Under the pieces are notes generated by a model. The model worked only from the letters and a program-made list of their open reading frames with translations. It was not told where the DNA came from and ran no database searches. From Xiphias gladius (lineage: Eukaryota > Chordata > Actinopteri > Istiophoriformes > Xiphiidae), in assembly GCF_016859285.1 (NCBI RefSeq), contig NC_053418.1:6308521-6372520 (forward strand): a stretch of DNA of 64,000 nt, in the 5' to 3' direction. A program made the translations under genes and the position numbers. This document shows, in pieces, positions 42,601 through 56,200 of this stretch (position 1 is the stretch's first letter; each line of letters opens with the position of its first letter).

Positions 42601-45600
42601 TTTTTGAATTGACAGCAGTGTATGGTTTTGGACGTGCTGTAAGTTCCTCACTTTCATAACATCCTGCAATGAAATGTATTATCCCATCACATTTCATGAA
42701 GAAGTGCTTACCTCGTAACCTGATATGCCTGGATTTCCTTGTTGGCCCATTCTCCCTGGAGCACCCTAGGGAAATATTTATATTTAGCCCACATCCACCA
42801 ACAACCAGTCAAGTCCTTCAGTCCATCTGTAAAGAACTAACCACTGGCCCGATGGTCCCTCTTGCTCCCTTCTGTCCGAGAAACCCCATTTCTCCCCGCT
42901 CACCGACTGGCCCAGTCTCCCCCAGGTGACCTTGGTGACCCTTGCTCCCCTGGAGAGAAACCATCAATGAGCAGGTATGCAGAGAGTGTACAAACTTCCC
43001 TGAACAGTATTTGGGTTGTTTGACAATTCAAACATTTAATACTGAAAGTCTTCTTGACAAGCACCTCCAATGTCATGCTTATGGAGGTTTCTGACCTCAC
43101 TGTTTACTACTACAGCAGAGAACTATTCAACTCCCTTTCATCCACGAATGAAAGGTGTATTTTAGCCCCGAGCAAGTGAACTGACAAACCTTTTCTCCTG
43201 GTTTTCCTCTTTCACCAATTTCACCAGGTTTACCCTCTTGACCCTTGTAAAGAAGAAAATTGAACAGGGCTGTAAGTGGACAAAAAGAGTTGTCTTTTCA
43301 TGGGAACTGAATGAAATTTGGAGTTGGCTGCTGAGGCACTCACCCTTACACCCACGAGTCCAGGAGGCCCGGGATCTCCCTCCTTTCCTTTCAGGCCGAT
43401 TTCACCCCTGTCTCCTTTGGCACCTTCTGGACCAGCGTCCCCCTTTTCACCCTGAGAAGAGTAGTACAAGTCTAATTAAAAAAAGGTGATCATGTAATTG
43501 AGTTACAATATACTTGACCATTTTGACGTAATCACAGGCAACCATAGCTAGGATCTTGGCCTGCTGTAGTTTGAATACATCTGAATAAAATATTCAGACT
43601 AAAAAACTATTTTTTATATCCAATACAAACTTGAGTTTCTCAGGGCAAGCATAAATAATACAAAAATGACAAACTACCTTCGCAAAATTAAATGTCAATG
43701 AAAGATCTGTCTGTAGTTACAAGTTTTCATATGATATTCCACATTATCAAATGACCGAATGTCTGCAAAAACTTTATTATATTGTAATACTTTACAGAAC
43801 CTGGGGGTCCAAAACAACAAAAGCTTGGTCAACAATATTTTTGTATCGGGTTAAAAGTCTACATATCTTAGTAGGAGCTTGATTTTGAAGAGCACTGCAG
43901 GTTATGAAAATAATCTTTAATTTTATCCAGTACTCACAGGCCATCAATGACATGAAGCCAGGACTGGAGAGATGTGAGCTCTACAGCGCGCTCTACATAA
44001 AAATGTTGCTGCATCATTCTGAGCCAGCAGCAGTTTCTACTTGACAGCTCAGGCATGTAAACAGATAGTTAGGGTGGTTTAGCCAGAATGACACAAAAGC
44101 ATGATTTATCTATTGGTGAAACACAAAAGTGTTTCAGAAAAGAAATTTTCCTAAAATGGAAAAAAACAAACAAACAAAAAAAAAGTGACAGTGACTTGAC
44201 ATGTTTTTTAATGCTCCCAGAGCATCACTTGTCACCAAAAAGTGAGCTGAGGCTCAGCTGTAGTTTTAACAAATGTGACATTGACTCTATAACCTGCCAT
44301 GTTACCGTAATTACTCACATGTTTTGCGGGATGCAACGACTTTATTAAAATATGATCCTATGGTTATTTATTGAATTTCAAGTTCAAATTTCACCAAGTA
44401 ATACAGCAGTGAACACTGAAAATGCAGTTAACAGTAAAAGCTGCAAATTCCTCTTGAGCTGCTGTTTTCCATCCAGGTGCTGCACTTTGGCTCAAAGTAT
44501 CGCTCAAAGTAGTTTACTCTCCTGACCAACCGAAAAAGTCCTGTACAGCACAGAGCTGAACACTCTCAGGTTGACTCTATTCAAATCCTCAGCGTCCTCC
44601 GTGCTCACATTTTACCACCTTCTCTAAGCCAAAGGCTGTTTGTTGGTCTGTCAGCCAAAATTCCAGCAGTTTGGCTCCATTGAATAGACAGGCTTTTGTG
44701 CTTTCTCTCGTCTTTTTTTTTTTTTTTTTTTTCTGTCACGATACTTGCCAGACAGTAGAGCTCTTAAAATAGCCCCTCTCTCTGTTTTCACTCAGTGTCA
44801 ACACAATGCAGCTCCAACTGTACAAAGGGCAATCTCTCACAAACAATACACAACTTGCTCTAATTAGAATAAGCTGCTACAGTAAACAGAGCAGTTCATC
44901 GGGTTCACAGACATACAGCTTCAAGACAGAAACAATTAATTTTGTAATACGTGACAACAATGTGATTATTAGCCAAAGGCTTGAATAAACATGTTTCCCA
45001 TTCCATATCTCCAATTTTCAATTACAGTTTGTCTTTTATCTTCATACTTGCCTTGGCTCCATCAGGTCCACTCAGTCCAGCCTCCCCATCAATGCCTGCC
45101 TCACCCTGTTAGACAAATCATAAAAATATTGTGACATGTTACAGTGTCAAGGACAGTAATCACAGGAAGCAAAAACAGATGTGTAGCAAGTGACTTGCCC
45201 ACTTCTGAGTATCATAGAGGGTTTTTCTAAAATAAATTCAGTTCACTTTAACTCATTAAGAATAAAAGAAAAACATGGGATACTCACTCTCTGGCCAATC
45301 AAACCCTGCTCCCCGATGTTGCCAGGTAGACCAGTGGCACCCTGCCAGGGGAAGAAACATGATGTTGGTGACGTGTTGGATCTCTTAATGTACAGCCTTT
45401 GTTTCCACCATGGTTGTTTTTGCCAGTGTTGCCTACTCAGTAATGGAGAGTAATATGGCGTTATATCTTCACCCAAAATCATGAGCTTAAGACTAGACAT
45501 TTTGAGCACAGAGAAACATTTTTTGCAAGCACATAATTTGTATTTTGTGGAAAAAACTATTAAATTTGATCATCCGCATAAGTGCACAATAAGCTTTCTC

Positions 45601-46889
45601 AGTTTTACTTTGCCACAACTTCAGCCAATTGGAAAACTGGAGTAGGAGATTTCTGATTGGCCGTTTTGTTTCCAATACAACTGCACGAAGGATTATCGAT
45701 GATTAGATGATAGGTACTGTAGAAGCATTTGGAGGTCACACGCGAGTAGCTTATTCACTACAGTTTTCGTCACATACCTAGTTTTAGTAGGCTCAAACTA
45801 AATTTAAAATGATAATTTCTCTACAAAACATCATTTATTTGCTTATAAAAAATTTTTCTGCACTAAAATGTCCCATCTCACTCCCAGGACTGAGGCACAA
45901 ATATGGTTCCATGTAGTAGTAGGAGGTGCCCTCCCGCCCATGACCATAACCATTTACTGCAGCAAAGGCTGTTGTAATCATCCCATACCAGTCTTCATGA
46001 TGTAAAACACAAACATAAGTATACGTCCGTCCACCAGTGCAATATCTTAATAATCAATGAAAGTTTCAACAGCATCATTTCAACCTTCATCTTCACCTTG
46101 TCTCCAGTTTCACCATGCAGTCCTCTCTCTCCAGTCTTCCCTGGTAGACCCTGTCAGAAACGGTGACAGCCTTTAGTATTCAGTGCTAATGCAAGAAGTC
46201 AGTGGGAGTTCTTACACCGGCTGTGTTATCGAACTCACCATCAGCCCCATCTCCCCCAGTGGCCCAATCGTTCCTGGTGGCCCGGCTGGTCCCTGCGGTG
46301 ACAAAGCAGGGGCATCAATAAAAAGGTTAATAGTGTTTTCCAATCTTGGACAAACACCTTCATAAAGTGACAGTAAAAGAAGAAAAATGTGAAAAGAAAT
46401 AAGAACCAGACAGAAAGTGTGGATTTGTGGAGATATGGTAATCTGCAAGGCTAAGAGCATTCAAAAACACTAAGACAAAGCTTCCGCAAGTGATGGAAAC
46501 AGGCCTGCTTTTATTGAGACAGATTCAGGCTACAATAAAGCTGCCTCTCCAGGAAGGAGATGGTGTAAATCAAATTGTCTCAGACCCACTACTTCTCTGC
46601 TCGTGTCTGAGAGACACAAGCAGAATAAGAAAAAGAGGATTAAGTTGTTCATGGCTTTGGGTTTGACTGCGGGTTTCTAAGTTGCACCGAATAAAAAGGT
46701 GTCAAAAGGGAAATTCAGAGTTTATGTGCAAGGGCAAGAAGAAGGTTGCACAGTAGGTGTAGTGTAGTGTAGTAGAGCCACAGGTCATTATAGATAATTA
46801 GACACTACGGTTTCTGCCTATATCCTCTTTGTGATTCTGCAACTTCCAAAATTTGATATAACTGAACCAAAAAAAACAAACAAACAAAA

Positions 46890-46959
<70 letters not shown>

Positions 46960-47126
46960 TTGATAATGATGTTTATTTTCAACTATGGAACCAAAATAGA
47001 GAACACTCATGTAGGCACATAATAAACTCACAGGCTCTCCTGCAATTCCTTTGGCTCCTGGAGGTCCCGAGGGTCCTTGAACACCCTAAAAATAATACAG
47101 CCGTTATAACACACACAGACACACAG

Positions 47127-47204
<78 letters not shown>

Positions 47205-50200
47205 CTGGTATTCATACATATGTTTTATTTTCATAACTCCCTCTAGAGAAACAGCACACCACACAAGACTTTCTTATCCACTAATGTTCCCCAAAATGTC
47301 TCCAACCCAAGAGTTGAGACTGACCTAAAACAGACCTCTGTTAGCCCCAATCACTTACTGGAAATCCCTTAGGCCCAGCTTCAGCGGGCTCACCAAACCT
47401 TCCCTGCAGCAAAAGAACAAAAATAGAAAAATAAGTACAGTCAGACAGGCTTTAAAAGGTGCTGTTTGTTCTTAGGCCAAGTCATAGTCAGCATAAGACT
47501 GATGCTCAGTTCTATGCATGCTCCCTGTCCTTCTTTACAGTATATTAAACAGAGGAAAGAAGCAAATCCTCACATTTCATTAGCTGGAACCAGTGAATGT
47601 TGATGTATTGATAAGTTGTTGATTAATTTTCAAACTAATCAAATAATAGACTACTTTGCATTAAGTGAATATCCCTGGAGGTTTTCAGTCCAGCTGAGGA
47701 TGCACTTCATAAAGATCTCGCAGTCAAAAAGGCAGGATATAATTGAAGAAAAACAATGAAAAATGAAGCAGTGCTATTGTCCACTTTAAAGGTTAGTAGA
47801 TTAAATAGATCTTAATAGATGTATATCGTACTTGACCATGTGCTTTATGTAACAACAAGGAGACAGCTCAAATAAAACTCCAAGAACGTTTATCTGCCCC
47901 TGCTTTAATTAAAAGTTTCCCTCCAAGTCAGCCTGGAAAATTGTTCTTCATCGGGACAAATGTATCAACATGGTACTCTATTTATCCTAGATACTTATTC
48001 TGCAACCTTGAGAGGGCACATGACCAAATGTACTCTAACCAGGATTGTTGCTGCTGCTGCTAATAATGTCATTACTACTATGAAAGGAAAGTGAAGAAGC
48101 CAGATTTTCCTTACCGTCTCTCCAGGCAGGCCCAATTTTCCTGGTGGGCCGTCAGGGCCCTGCAAAGAAAACATCCAACTCAGTTATCTAAACTTTCTAA
48201 AATCCCCTGGAGTTAAAATGTTCCCGATGGTGCACCAGCACCATCAATATTTTAGGAGTCTTTGATTTAAGGTTCTGTTGTTAGATTTGTAGTTAACACA
48301 GAGTGTCCTGTGAAGATTCTTTAGATGTTAAAAATAGTTAATAATTACAGTCTGCTGAACAAAGCTGGTTCGAAAAGTTCTACAGATTTTTTTTCCCCCC
48401 CGTGAAGAAACTTCATTTTGTTTATCCTTGCTTTCCATGGGATAGATTTGATGTGTGCAGTTAGGAAGCTTGAGGCCAGACATTGCTCTGAGGCAGTTTG
48501 GCATGTCAAGTTAAATTATAAACAATTAGCCACAAACTTGAACTCAACAAGAGGCTCTTTTATCAACTGTGGTCATCTTTGACTTTTTGACCATATGCTC
48601 ACCTTTATTCCTGTAGACCCTTTCTCCCCCACTGGGCCATCAGGACCTCGCGGACCCTATACAAAGAAATAAAGTTCTCACTGAAGCATAGTGTTGGAAA
48701 ACCTGGCCTTTAACACACCCAAGGCACATGTTCTTTAATACATCAAGTCAATGAATTTAGCCGTTCAATTTCTATTTTTGTCATCCCCATTTAGTGGAGC
48801 CTAGAGCGCGGGTCTCTGGGTTTTATAATGTAGTATGGTTTCGCCCGCACCGGAGACACACGATTAAAGATTGTGGCTATTTTGCAAATACTTGGCATCC
48901 ACGCATTAGCTCCACAGTGTGCCCGATCCACACTGTGTAGACTTTGTCCCCGTCTTTTCCACGATCACACACAGTGGTACCGTCTGCACACTGGGGTTAT
49001 TGTAAAGAAGCCTTGGGAAAAGGTCACAAATGATTCATCCTTGCCTTTCAAATTGAAGCAAACTATTCGCTGTCAGAAAACATTCAACGTCTGACTGTGT
49101 CTTTTGTTTTGTTGTTCACGTAAGCATCTCATATAAAATGTGATCTAAACAGAGCCAGACCAGGATTCAGCTCCTACCTATATAAGGCCTTGAAATTTTA
49201 ATTGCTGCTTGGCAATAGCAGACAAACCCTTTTAAACACTGTTGTTGAGAGACCGAGACATAGAGGTGTTTAGTTATGAGGAAAAACTCTTGTATTTCTA
49301 ATTGGGGCTTTGTGATTGATGACAGTTATATCAGATTTGTGAAATGTGTGTTAATACATGAGGTAAAAATATTCAATACAATAATAAGGTTTCTGATCAT
49401 CCAAAAAAAACAAAAACATGCTGCCTGCTTTCCAATCATTTATGTTGTTATATAGAGACAAATAGAGATTGACACATCTAATGAAAAAGTCATTCTAGAT
49501 TATTTAAACCTGTTTTGTCTAATACCGAGTGACATTTGGGCATAAGAGGGGATCATTTTAATATTTTCCAGTGTAATTTAACTTTTCTTCAAACAAGTCA
49601 CACCTTCATGGTACTATGGAAGTGATCTGTCTTAGTTACTGTCACTTGAAAAAGCACACGACTACAGCTGAAACTGCAGGGGGAATTCAAGCTTTTTTTT
49701 TTGGGAGGGGAAAAAAAAAAAGCAAGATTGACGATTTGAATTATTAAATTCAACATGTTTTATATTGCATATTTACTATCCACCCCCCCCTCTATAATCC
49801 GTTTTTCTGATCTATTCAACTTCATCAGGTACATTAGCTTTAAGCTCACCCACTTTCAAAAGCTTTCTATTAAAGTGCACCAATTTAGGGCTTTTTACTG
49901 AAGAGTGCAGTGGAAACACCTGAGATAAAATGGTGGCGATGACCTACTTATATATCACAGAAACTCATCAAGTCAAGATTGAAAAGTTGCTTAAATTCAG
50001 AGACATGAGATTGGATATGGACATAGGAGACTCTGCTTTTAAGCAAAATTGAATGACAAAGCAACATGATGCTAATGTAAGACTGGGGCACGACTAAACG
50101 CTGTAGAAGTAAAAATTTAAAACTTAAAAAGATACAAGAGAAGCAAAAAGTAAGGTAAGAGTAGGAGTAAACCATTGCCACCCCCCCCACACGCATCATA

Positions 50201-53200
50201 TTTTTAAGATGTGGATCCTGAGGAATAAACCTGTCACCTTCCTTTTTTGAAGGTATTGTCACAATTTTAAATACAAAACTTTGGCCATAGGAAAAGGTTA
50301 TTACTCTTTAATTGTACAGGTGTTAATACTAATTTCCAAAGCCTTGATGGAATTTTCAGCTATTATAGTTATTAAATATTATGTTTGGGGCATCTTGTGA
50401 TATCAGGGGAGCCGTGTAAAACCAGAGAATGAAATGCCTTAATTATACCGCTTATTCGTGTTAGATCAATTATTCATTCAGTCCAATGATCCTGCTGCGC
50501 AACCAAAGGCTATTTTTGCAAAGTAGAAAACTCAGTTATGGAAAAGCCAGCAAACACTGGAATTATCCCAAGCGTCCTTCTATATGTTTCTCCCATCTCC
50601 ACAAAAGATCTCTGGAGTGACCATCGAGGTCTTGGTCACCTCTCTTACCAAGGCCCTTCCCCGCTGGTTGCTCAGTTTGGCCGAGCGGCCAGCTCTAGGA
50701 AGAGTCCTGGTTGTTTCAAACTTCTTTCATTGAAGAATTATGGAGGCCACTGTTCTCTTTGGGACCTTCAGCGCAGCAGATTTTTCTTCCTCCGATCTTT
50801 GCCTCGACACAGTCCTGTCTCTAAACTCTGCAGGCAGCTCCTTTGACCTCTTTGCTTGGTTTTTTTGCTCCGATATGCATTGTCAGCTGTGAGACCTTAT
50901 ATAGACAGGTGTGTGCTTTTCCAAATCATGTTCAATCAGTTGAATTTACGACAGGTGGACCCCAATCGAGGTGTAGAAACATCTCAAAGATGATCAAGAG
51001 AAATGGGAGGCCCCTGAACTAAGTTTCAAGTGTCATAGCAAAGGGTCTGAATACTTATGTTGATGTGTTAATTTTTGTTTTATCATAAGGCTGCAACATA
51101 CAAAAATGTGAAAAATTTTAAAGGGGTCTGAATACTCTCTGAATGCACTGCACATGTTCTGATTCTACTAGTTGTGTGAGGGTTTTTTCTTCTTTGGAGG
51201 AGGTTGCTGAGCAATCCTAAGTCTGGTGTTTTTGCACTGCTCTTTGATGAGATTTAAGTATCTGTGGATGGCTGGATTTGATTAGCGAATTGCCAGTTTC
51301 TCTACTCTGTGCTCTTTCATGGTTACACAGTTCTTCTTCCAACTATTCCAAATAAAATGTTGTTGTTGTTGCTGCTGCTGCTGCCGGATGTAAACTACAT
51401 GATTTACTATACAGCAAAACTGTTTTTTTTGTTTTTTTTCCATGGAGAAGACCTGTTATGAAACAAGATTTTAAAAAGTCTGAGCACGCTAATATTTGCT
51501 AATTAGCATTACAAAAAAAGCACAGCTGAAGCTGATGGGAATGTGTTTGGTTTTTGCAGGTATTTGGAAAAGTAGAAGACAAAATAGAAGACAATAAAAC
51601 TTTTCTGGGGACCATGAATGTCTGCACAAAATCTCATGGCAGTTCATCTGATAGCTGTTGAGTTATTTCAATCTAAACCAGAGGATACCAACGGTGTGGG
51701 TTCAAATCAGGTCCAAAAGATTTTGAGCTTGTAAAGTAATGTTCACAAATAATTCTTAAGTTTGTAGTTGAAAATCAACCTTTGTAAACCTGTAAAATAA
51801 ATTTGCATGAGAAATTCCAGTTTGGTTGATAAAAAGGCGAAGAGGCCGTGTGAATTAAATCTGAGAACAAATGATGACTCAGCTTTTTCAGGACCTGCGG
51901 TGGAAGGAAGGTACAAAGGTAACGGAACCACTTACCCTTTGATTGGACTCTGCTTTGTGATTGGATTGTCATTGTCCAATCAGATTCAGGAGTAAAAAAC
52001 AGGTTCAAAGTTCATGCCACTTCAGCGTCACACACAGTGTGGGAACTTTGAACACTTTTACACCCACCCAGTTTTACACCCATTTTTCTGCTCTGTATCT
52101 TTACACACATGTTCACTAAAGCACTTTTTTTTCTTTTCTTTCTTTTCTTTGTGTAACCTCACCACTGACATCATTTGCTCACAGATTTTATAAACAGTAT
52201 TTTTTTTTTTTTTCAATTTTTATTATTTTACATCTACAGATTTTTTCTACACATGTAAATACTTGAATTTCTCATGCATATTTATTTTAAAGGTTAACAA
52301 AGATTGATTTACCTTTTGGGTATCTATAACCTAGGGAATTATTTGTGAACATCACTTTACAAACTCAACATCTTTTCGACCCTATCTTGAACCCAGATTT
52401 TATAACAGAGATTTCGATCACTTACCCTAATGCCTTTCGGTCCTCTGATGCCGAAGGATCCCCGTGAACCAGGAGGCCCCTGAATGTGAAGAAATATTGT
52501 TTAAGTTGGACTGTATCAAACTATGTTAACTAAGATACGAGGAACAGTTGTCTAAGTCTCAGTTCTATCTTTATTAACAATGGCAAGTTGAATGCAAGTA
52601 CATAGAAACTGTTACAACTGCCACAGACTACAGCACATTTTTCTAATCAACCTATTTTATCAGTACTCAGCAGTTGATCTTGATAATGTCGACTGTCAAA
52701 GGCTGCCTTTCTACCATCTTTTGAGAGATTAGACTGATATATCGAGTCAATAATTGATTTTTCTTGAAGAGTAACTTAACACTAGCTGAAAATCTTTTCC
52801 TTTTTTTTTTTTTTTTTTTATAAACTCCAGTAGTTTAAGGTCCAGTTTGTCACAGATTCAATATCATTTAAAAACAGGGATAACAGTGCATATCTTCAGA
52901 CAGTCTCTCCAGGAAAACAATCATAGTGTTGCACTTGGTTGTACTTGGGGCAATGAAGGAGTACAAATCCAGCGTTACGTCTCACTTTGCTGCGGTGATG
53001 TAAGTGCATGGTTCAGGGCGTGACTGCACACTGTGACATCATTGTTGGATGTGGTCACGAGTGCAATACAGCACACTTCAGACCACAACAAACCACAACT
53101 ATGACTGATTCTTGGTGTGGTCGGGAGCGCAACAAGTTTGTGACTTTCAGCAAGAGAGTGCAGTGAAACACTGCTTTTCAACCTGGTATTAAGTATCAAA

Positions 53201-56200
53201 CAAGGTCCGTTATGGAGGCCACAAGACTGGCCAGTGTAGTCTCTGGTTTACCTTCACTGAACAACAAACTATGACAATGATAACAGTAAACTTACTGGGA
53301 TGCCTTGCAGTCCAGGTTGCCCCGTCTCTCCAGGTATTCCAGTGTGACCCTGATGGATAAAACATTACTTAAATGATATCTATATTATTTATCAAAGAAA
53401 TCATGAATTAGCTTAGATTTCTGACAAGACTGGGTGGCCTTATATCATCCGCCTATTAGATGATTATTGTTTAGTTGCTTAAATCAGTCTCTCCAAACAC
53501 ATCACACCCCCATCCCTTACGTATGTAGGATTGAATGCCCCAGGGTACGAGAGACAGGGTCCAGACTTACTCCTTACCATCGGCCCCGGTTCACCTGGCG
53601 GCCCAGGGGCACCTGTGTTCCCTCGATCCCCCTAAGGAACCACAAGCCACGGTTAGAGAAAGTCCACAAGTGAGGATGCACACTATAAATGACCATTTAC
53701 ATGATCTATTAATCTAATACTTGTGTAGGTTCATTGATTAAAGCGCTTGGTAAACAAAATATCAAAAAACAGTCAAAAATGCCAAACACAAATTTCACAT
53801 AAGTGATGCTTTAAAATGGCTGGTTTTGTCTGACCAACGGTCCAAACCTCAGAGATATTTACTTTGTGAGAAGCAGCAAATCTGCATATTTGAGAAGCTG
53901 GCATCTTTTGCTTGCTATATGGCAAACAATTAACTTACAGCAAATTTGCTTTAATTGCCTTATTGTTTCAGCACTACCCACATGCTAGATCAACTGAAAG
54001 CAGTTCAACAGATTAAACTGGATGTTGGACGACACCAAATTGTGACACTAGCAAAGTCTGACAAATTGAGACCATGCTAACCTTTTCTCCGGCGATGCCC
54101 ATCTCTCCAATAGGCCCAAAAAAACCAGGCAGTCCCTGAAGGAGAGAAAACATGCCGTCTCAACTGTCTCTTATTTCTCTTACTTCTGTTGGAGTTATAT
54201 TTGTCATAATAGGCTGCTCAGCTTTGGGGCTCCAACAAAACAAACACACACAGACACAGTGAGCATCAAACAGAAATCAGCAGAAAAAGGGAGAAAAGCC
54301 TTTACCCTCTCGCCAAGCTTTCCGACCTCGCCAGTTATCCCGGTCTCGCCCTACAGGAAAGCAGCCAATTAGCATATGACAAACTTATTCAAGCCTTTCG
54401 TTTTTAGTTCAAATCAGACGAAATGTGCTTGGAGGCCCATTCCCCTGCGGTAACGGAGAATTAACATCTAATTTACACATATTCAGATGATATATTATCA
54501 CAAAAAAGAACCAGGGAGAGAATGTTCAGTTAAGGATGACAGTGGTTCAGCTGTGGACGTGTGACTATTAGGTCTGACCTTGAGTCCATCTGGGCCTGTC
54601 AATCCAGGGAATCCCTGCCTCCCAGGCCTGCCCTGAACAGAGAGCGAAAATGACACATAGAAGTGTACTGCAGCTCCACAAAACAAAACGATAAAGTCTG
54701 TATCTTCTGTAAAAGGTGCAGTCTGTGAATCCGCTGTCCCTTGAGAGGCCATGGCACAAAACAAACCAACAATTGATGGGAAAACAACAAAATCCCTGTA
54801 AGAAACTTAATGATCCAGAGAACAAAGAGCCATTTGTAGCCTCAAATTCTTGTTATTACTCACAAAAGTCATTGGGTCATTTGTGTTTGTTTTCAGTAAT
54901 CACTTGTGGGTTTCACGTTTGGGAAATGGCAGACTGGAGTCAGCCATTGCAAAAATAGAGTTTCACTGGATAAGTCTTCTCTATTGTTTTGCCCGGGATG
55001 ACTCCAAAGAGTTTTTTGGACTGAGATAGTCACTGTGGACTTTTATCTATACTGCAACAGTTTAAAGCCATCCTCTTTGTGTCTTACAAAATCCTAAGTT
55101 GGGATTTCATGGCCACTTTATCCGCTATGCTCTATGCTCAGATACTGAAAACTGAGAATTTAAGTCTACATATGGTGGAGAAAAACCAAACAACAAAGGG
55201 GACTATTTATAGTCCCCTTTTGTGCCCCTAGTTTAATTAACTTTTACTGCATAGTTGACATTAATAATTCATTATTTTAAGTATTTAGCCAAAGTATTTT
55301 ATAAATCAATCATCCCACTGTGTGTGTGTGTATGTGTGTGTTTTTTAATGATAGAAAAGAGCATAGCAATTTGATGACCAAGCTGGTAATATGAGTATAC
55401 GGTGTCCAAAAGGAAGTATTTCAAAAAAGCTGTAGAACAACAGAGAGATCAACGGACATGTTGTCCATTACAGGCCATGGATTGCAAATTAGGTAAACCT
55501 AAATTTAGGCAGAGACACATGGTGCTTTTGTGTAGAATGTATTGTGGTCTGGTGTGTACAGTAGATCCTACATGAGTACAGTTTTGACGGTGTTTTCTAA
55601 CTGGTCTTGAGTTGCAGGGATTATCCAATCAGCACTCACCTCGAGTCCAGGAGGTCCAGCTGGCCCAACTGGTCCCTCATCACCCTGACAAGAAAATTGC
55701 CGCAAAAGGTCAGGGGAAGAAAAAAATCTTTATCTTTTGCTCATTTTCAAAATATCAACACACCAAAGTCAAACCCACCTGAAGTCCAGGTGTTCCTCTT
55801 GGACCTGGCAAACCTCTTGTCCCTTGCTTTCCCTATGGATAACAAGACTGAAAGTGAACTTTCACATCATTTGTGAAGCTTGACAAGTCATGTCTAAATA
55901 CTCAGTTTCACTCTACTAACCTTGGGTCCTTCAGGGCCATTTTGACCCGGTGGGCCAATGTCACCTGGAAAGCCCTTCGAAAATAAACCATAGGTTCATC
56001 AACACCCAGTAGCATACTTTCTGCAAGCCACATCGTATTAACATATTAAATACACAGATAGAGCAACATAAATATGCATCTAGTCAAAATATAATACTTA
56101 GTAAATATAATCTGTCCTACCTCTGGGCCAAGCGGGCCAGGTAAACCATTAGGGCCCCTTTCACCAGGTCTGCCCTAAGAAATGTCACAAATGATCATAC

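Noticed and set aside
46893-47202. CRISPR-like regular repeats
   Set aside because: They are dinucleotide microsatellites in a vertebrate intron, without spacers.
46798-47264. Open frames coding runs of Val-Cys or Thr-His
   Set aside because: They are translations of CA microsatellites in col27a1 introns, with no splice or homology support.
50538-50846. 102-codon plus-strand frame
   Set aside because: It runs antisense through the truncated Tc1-type element and is not a gene.
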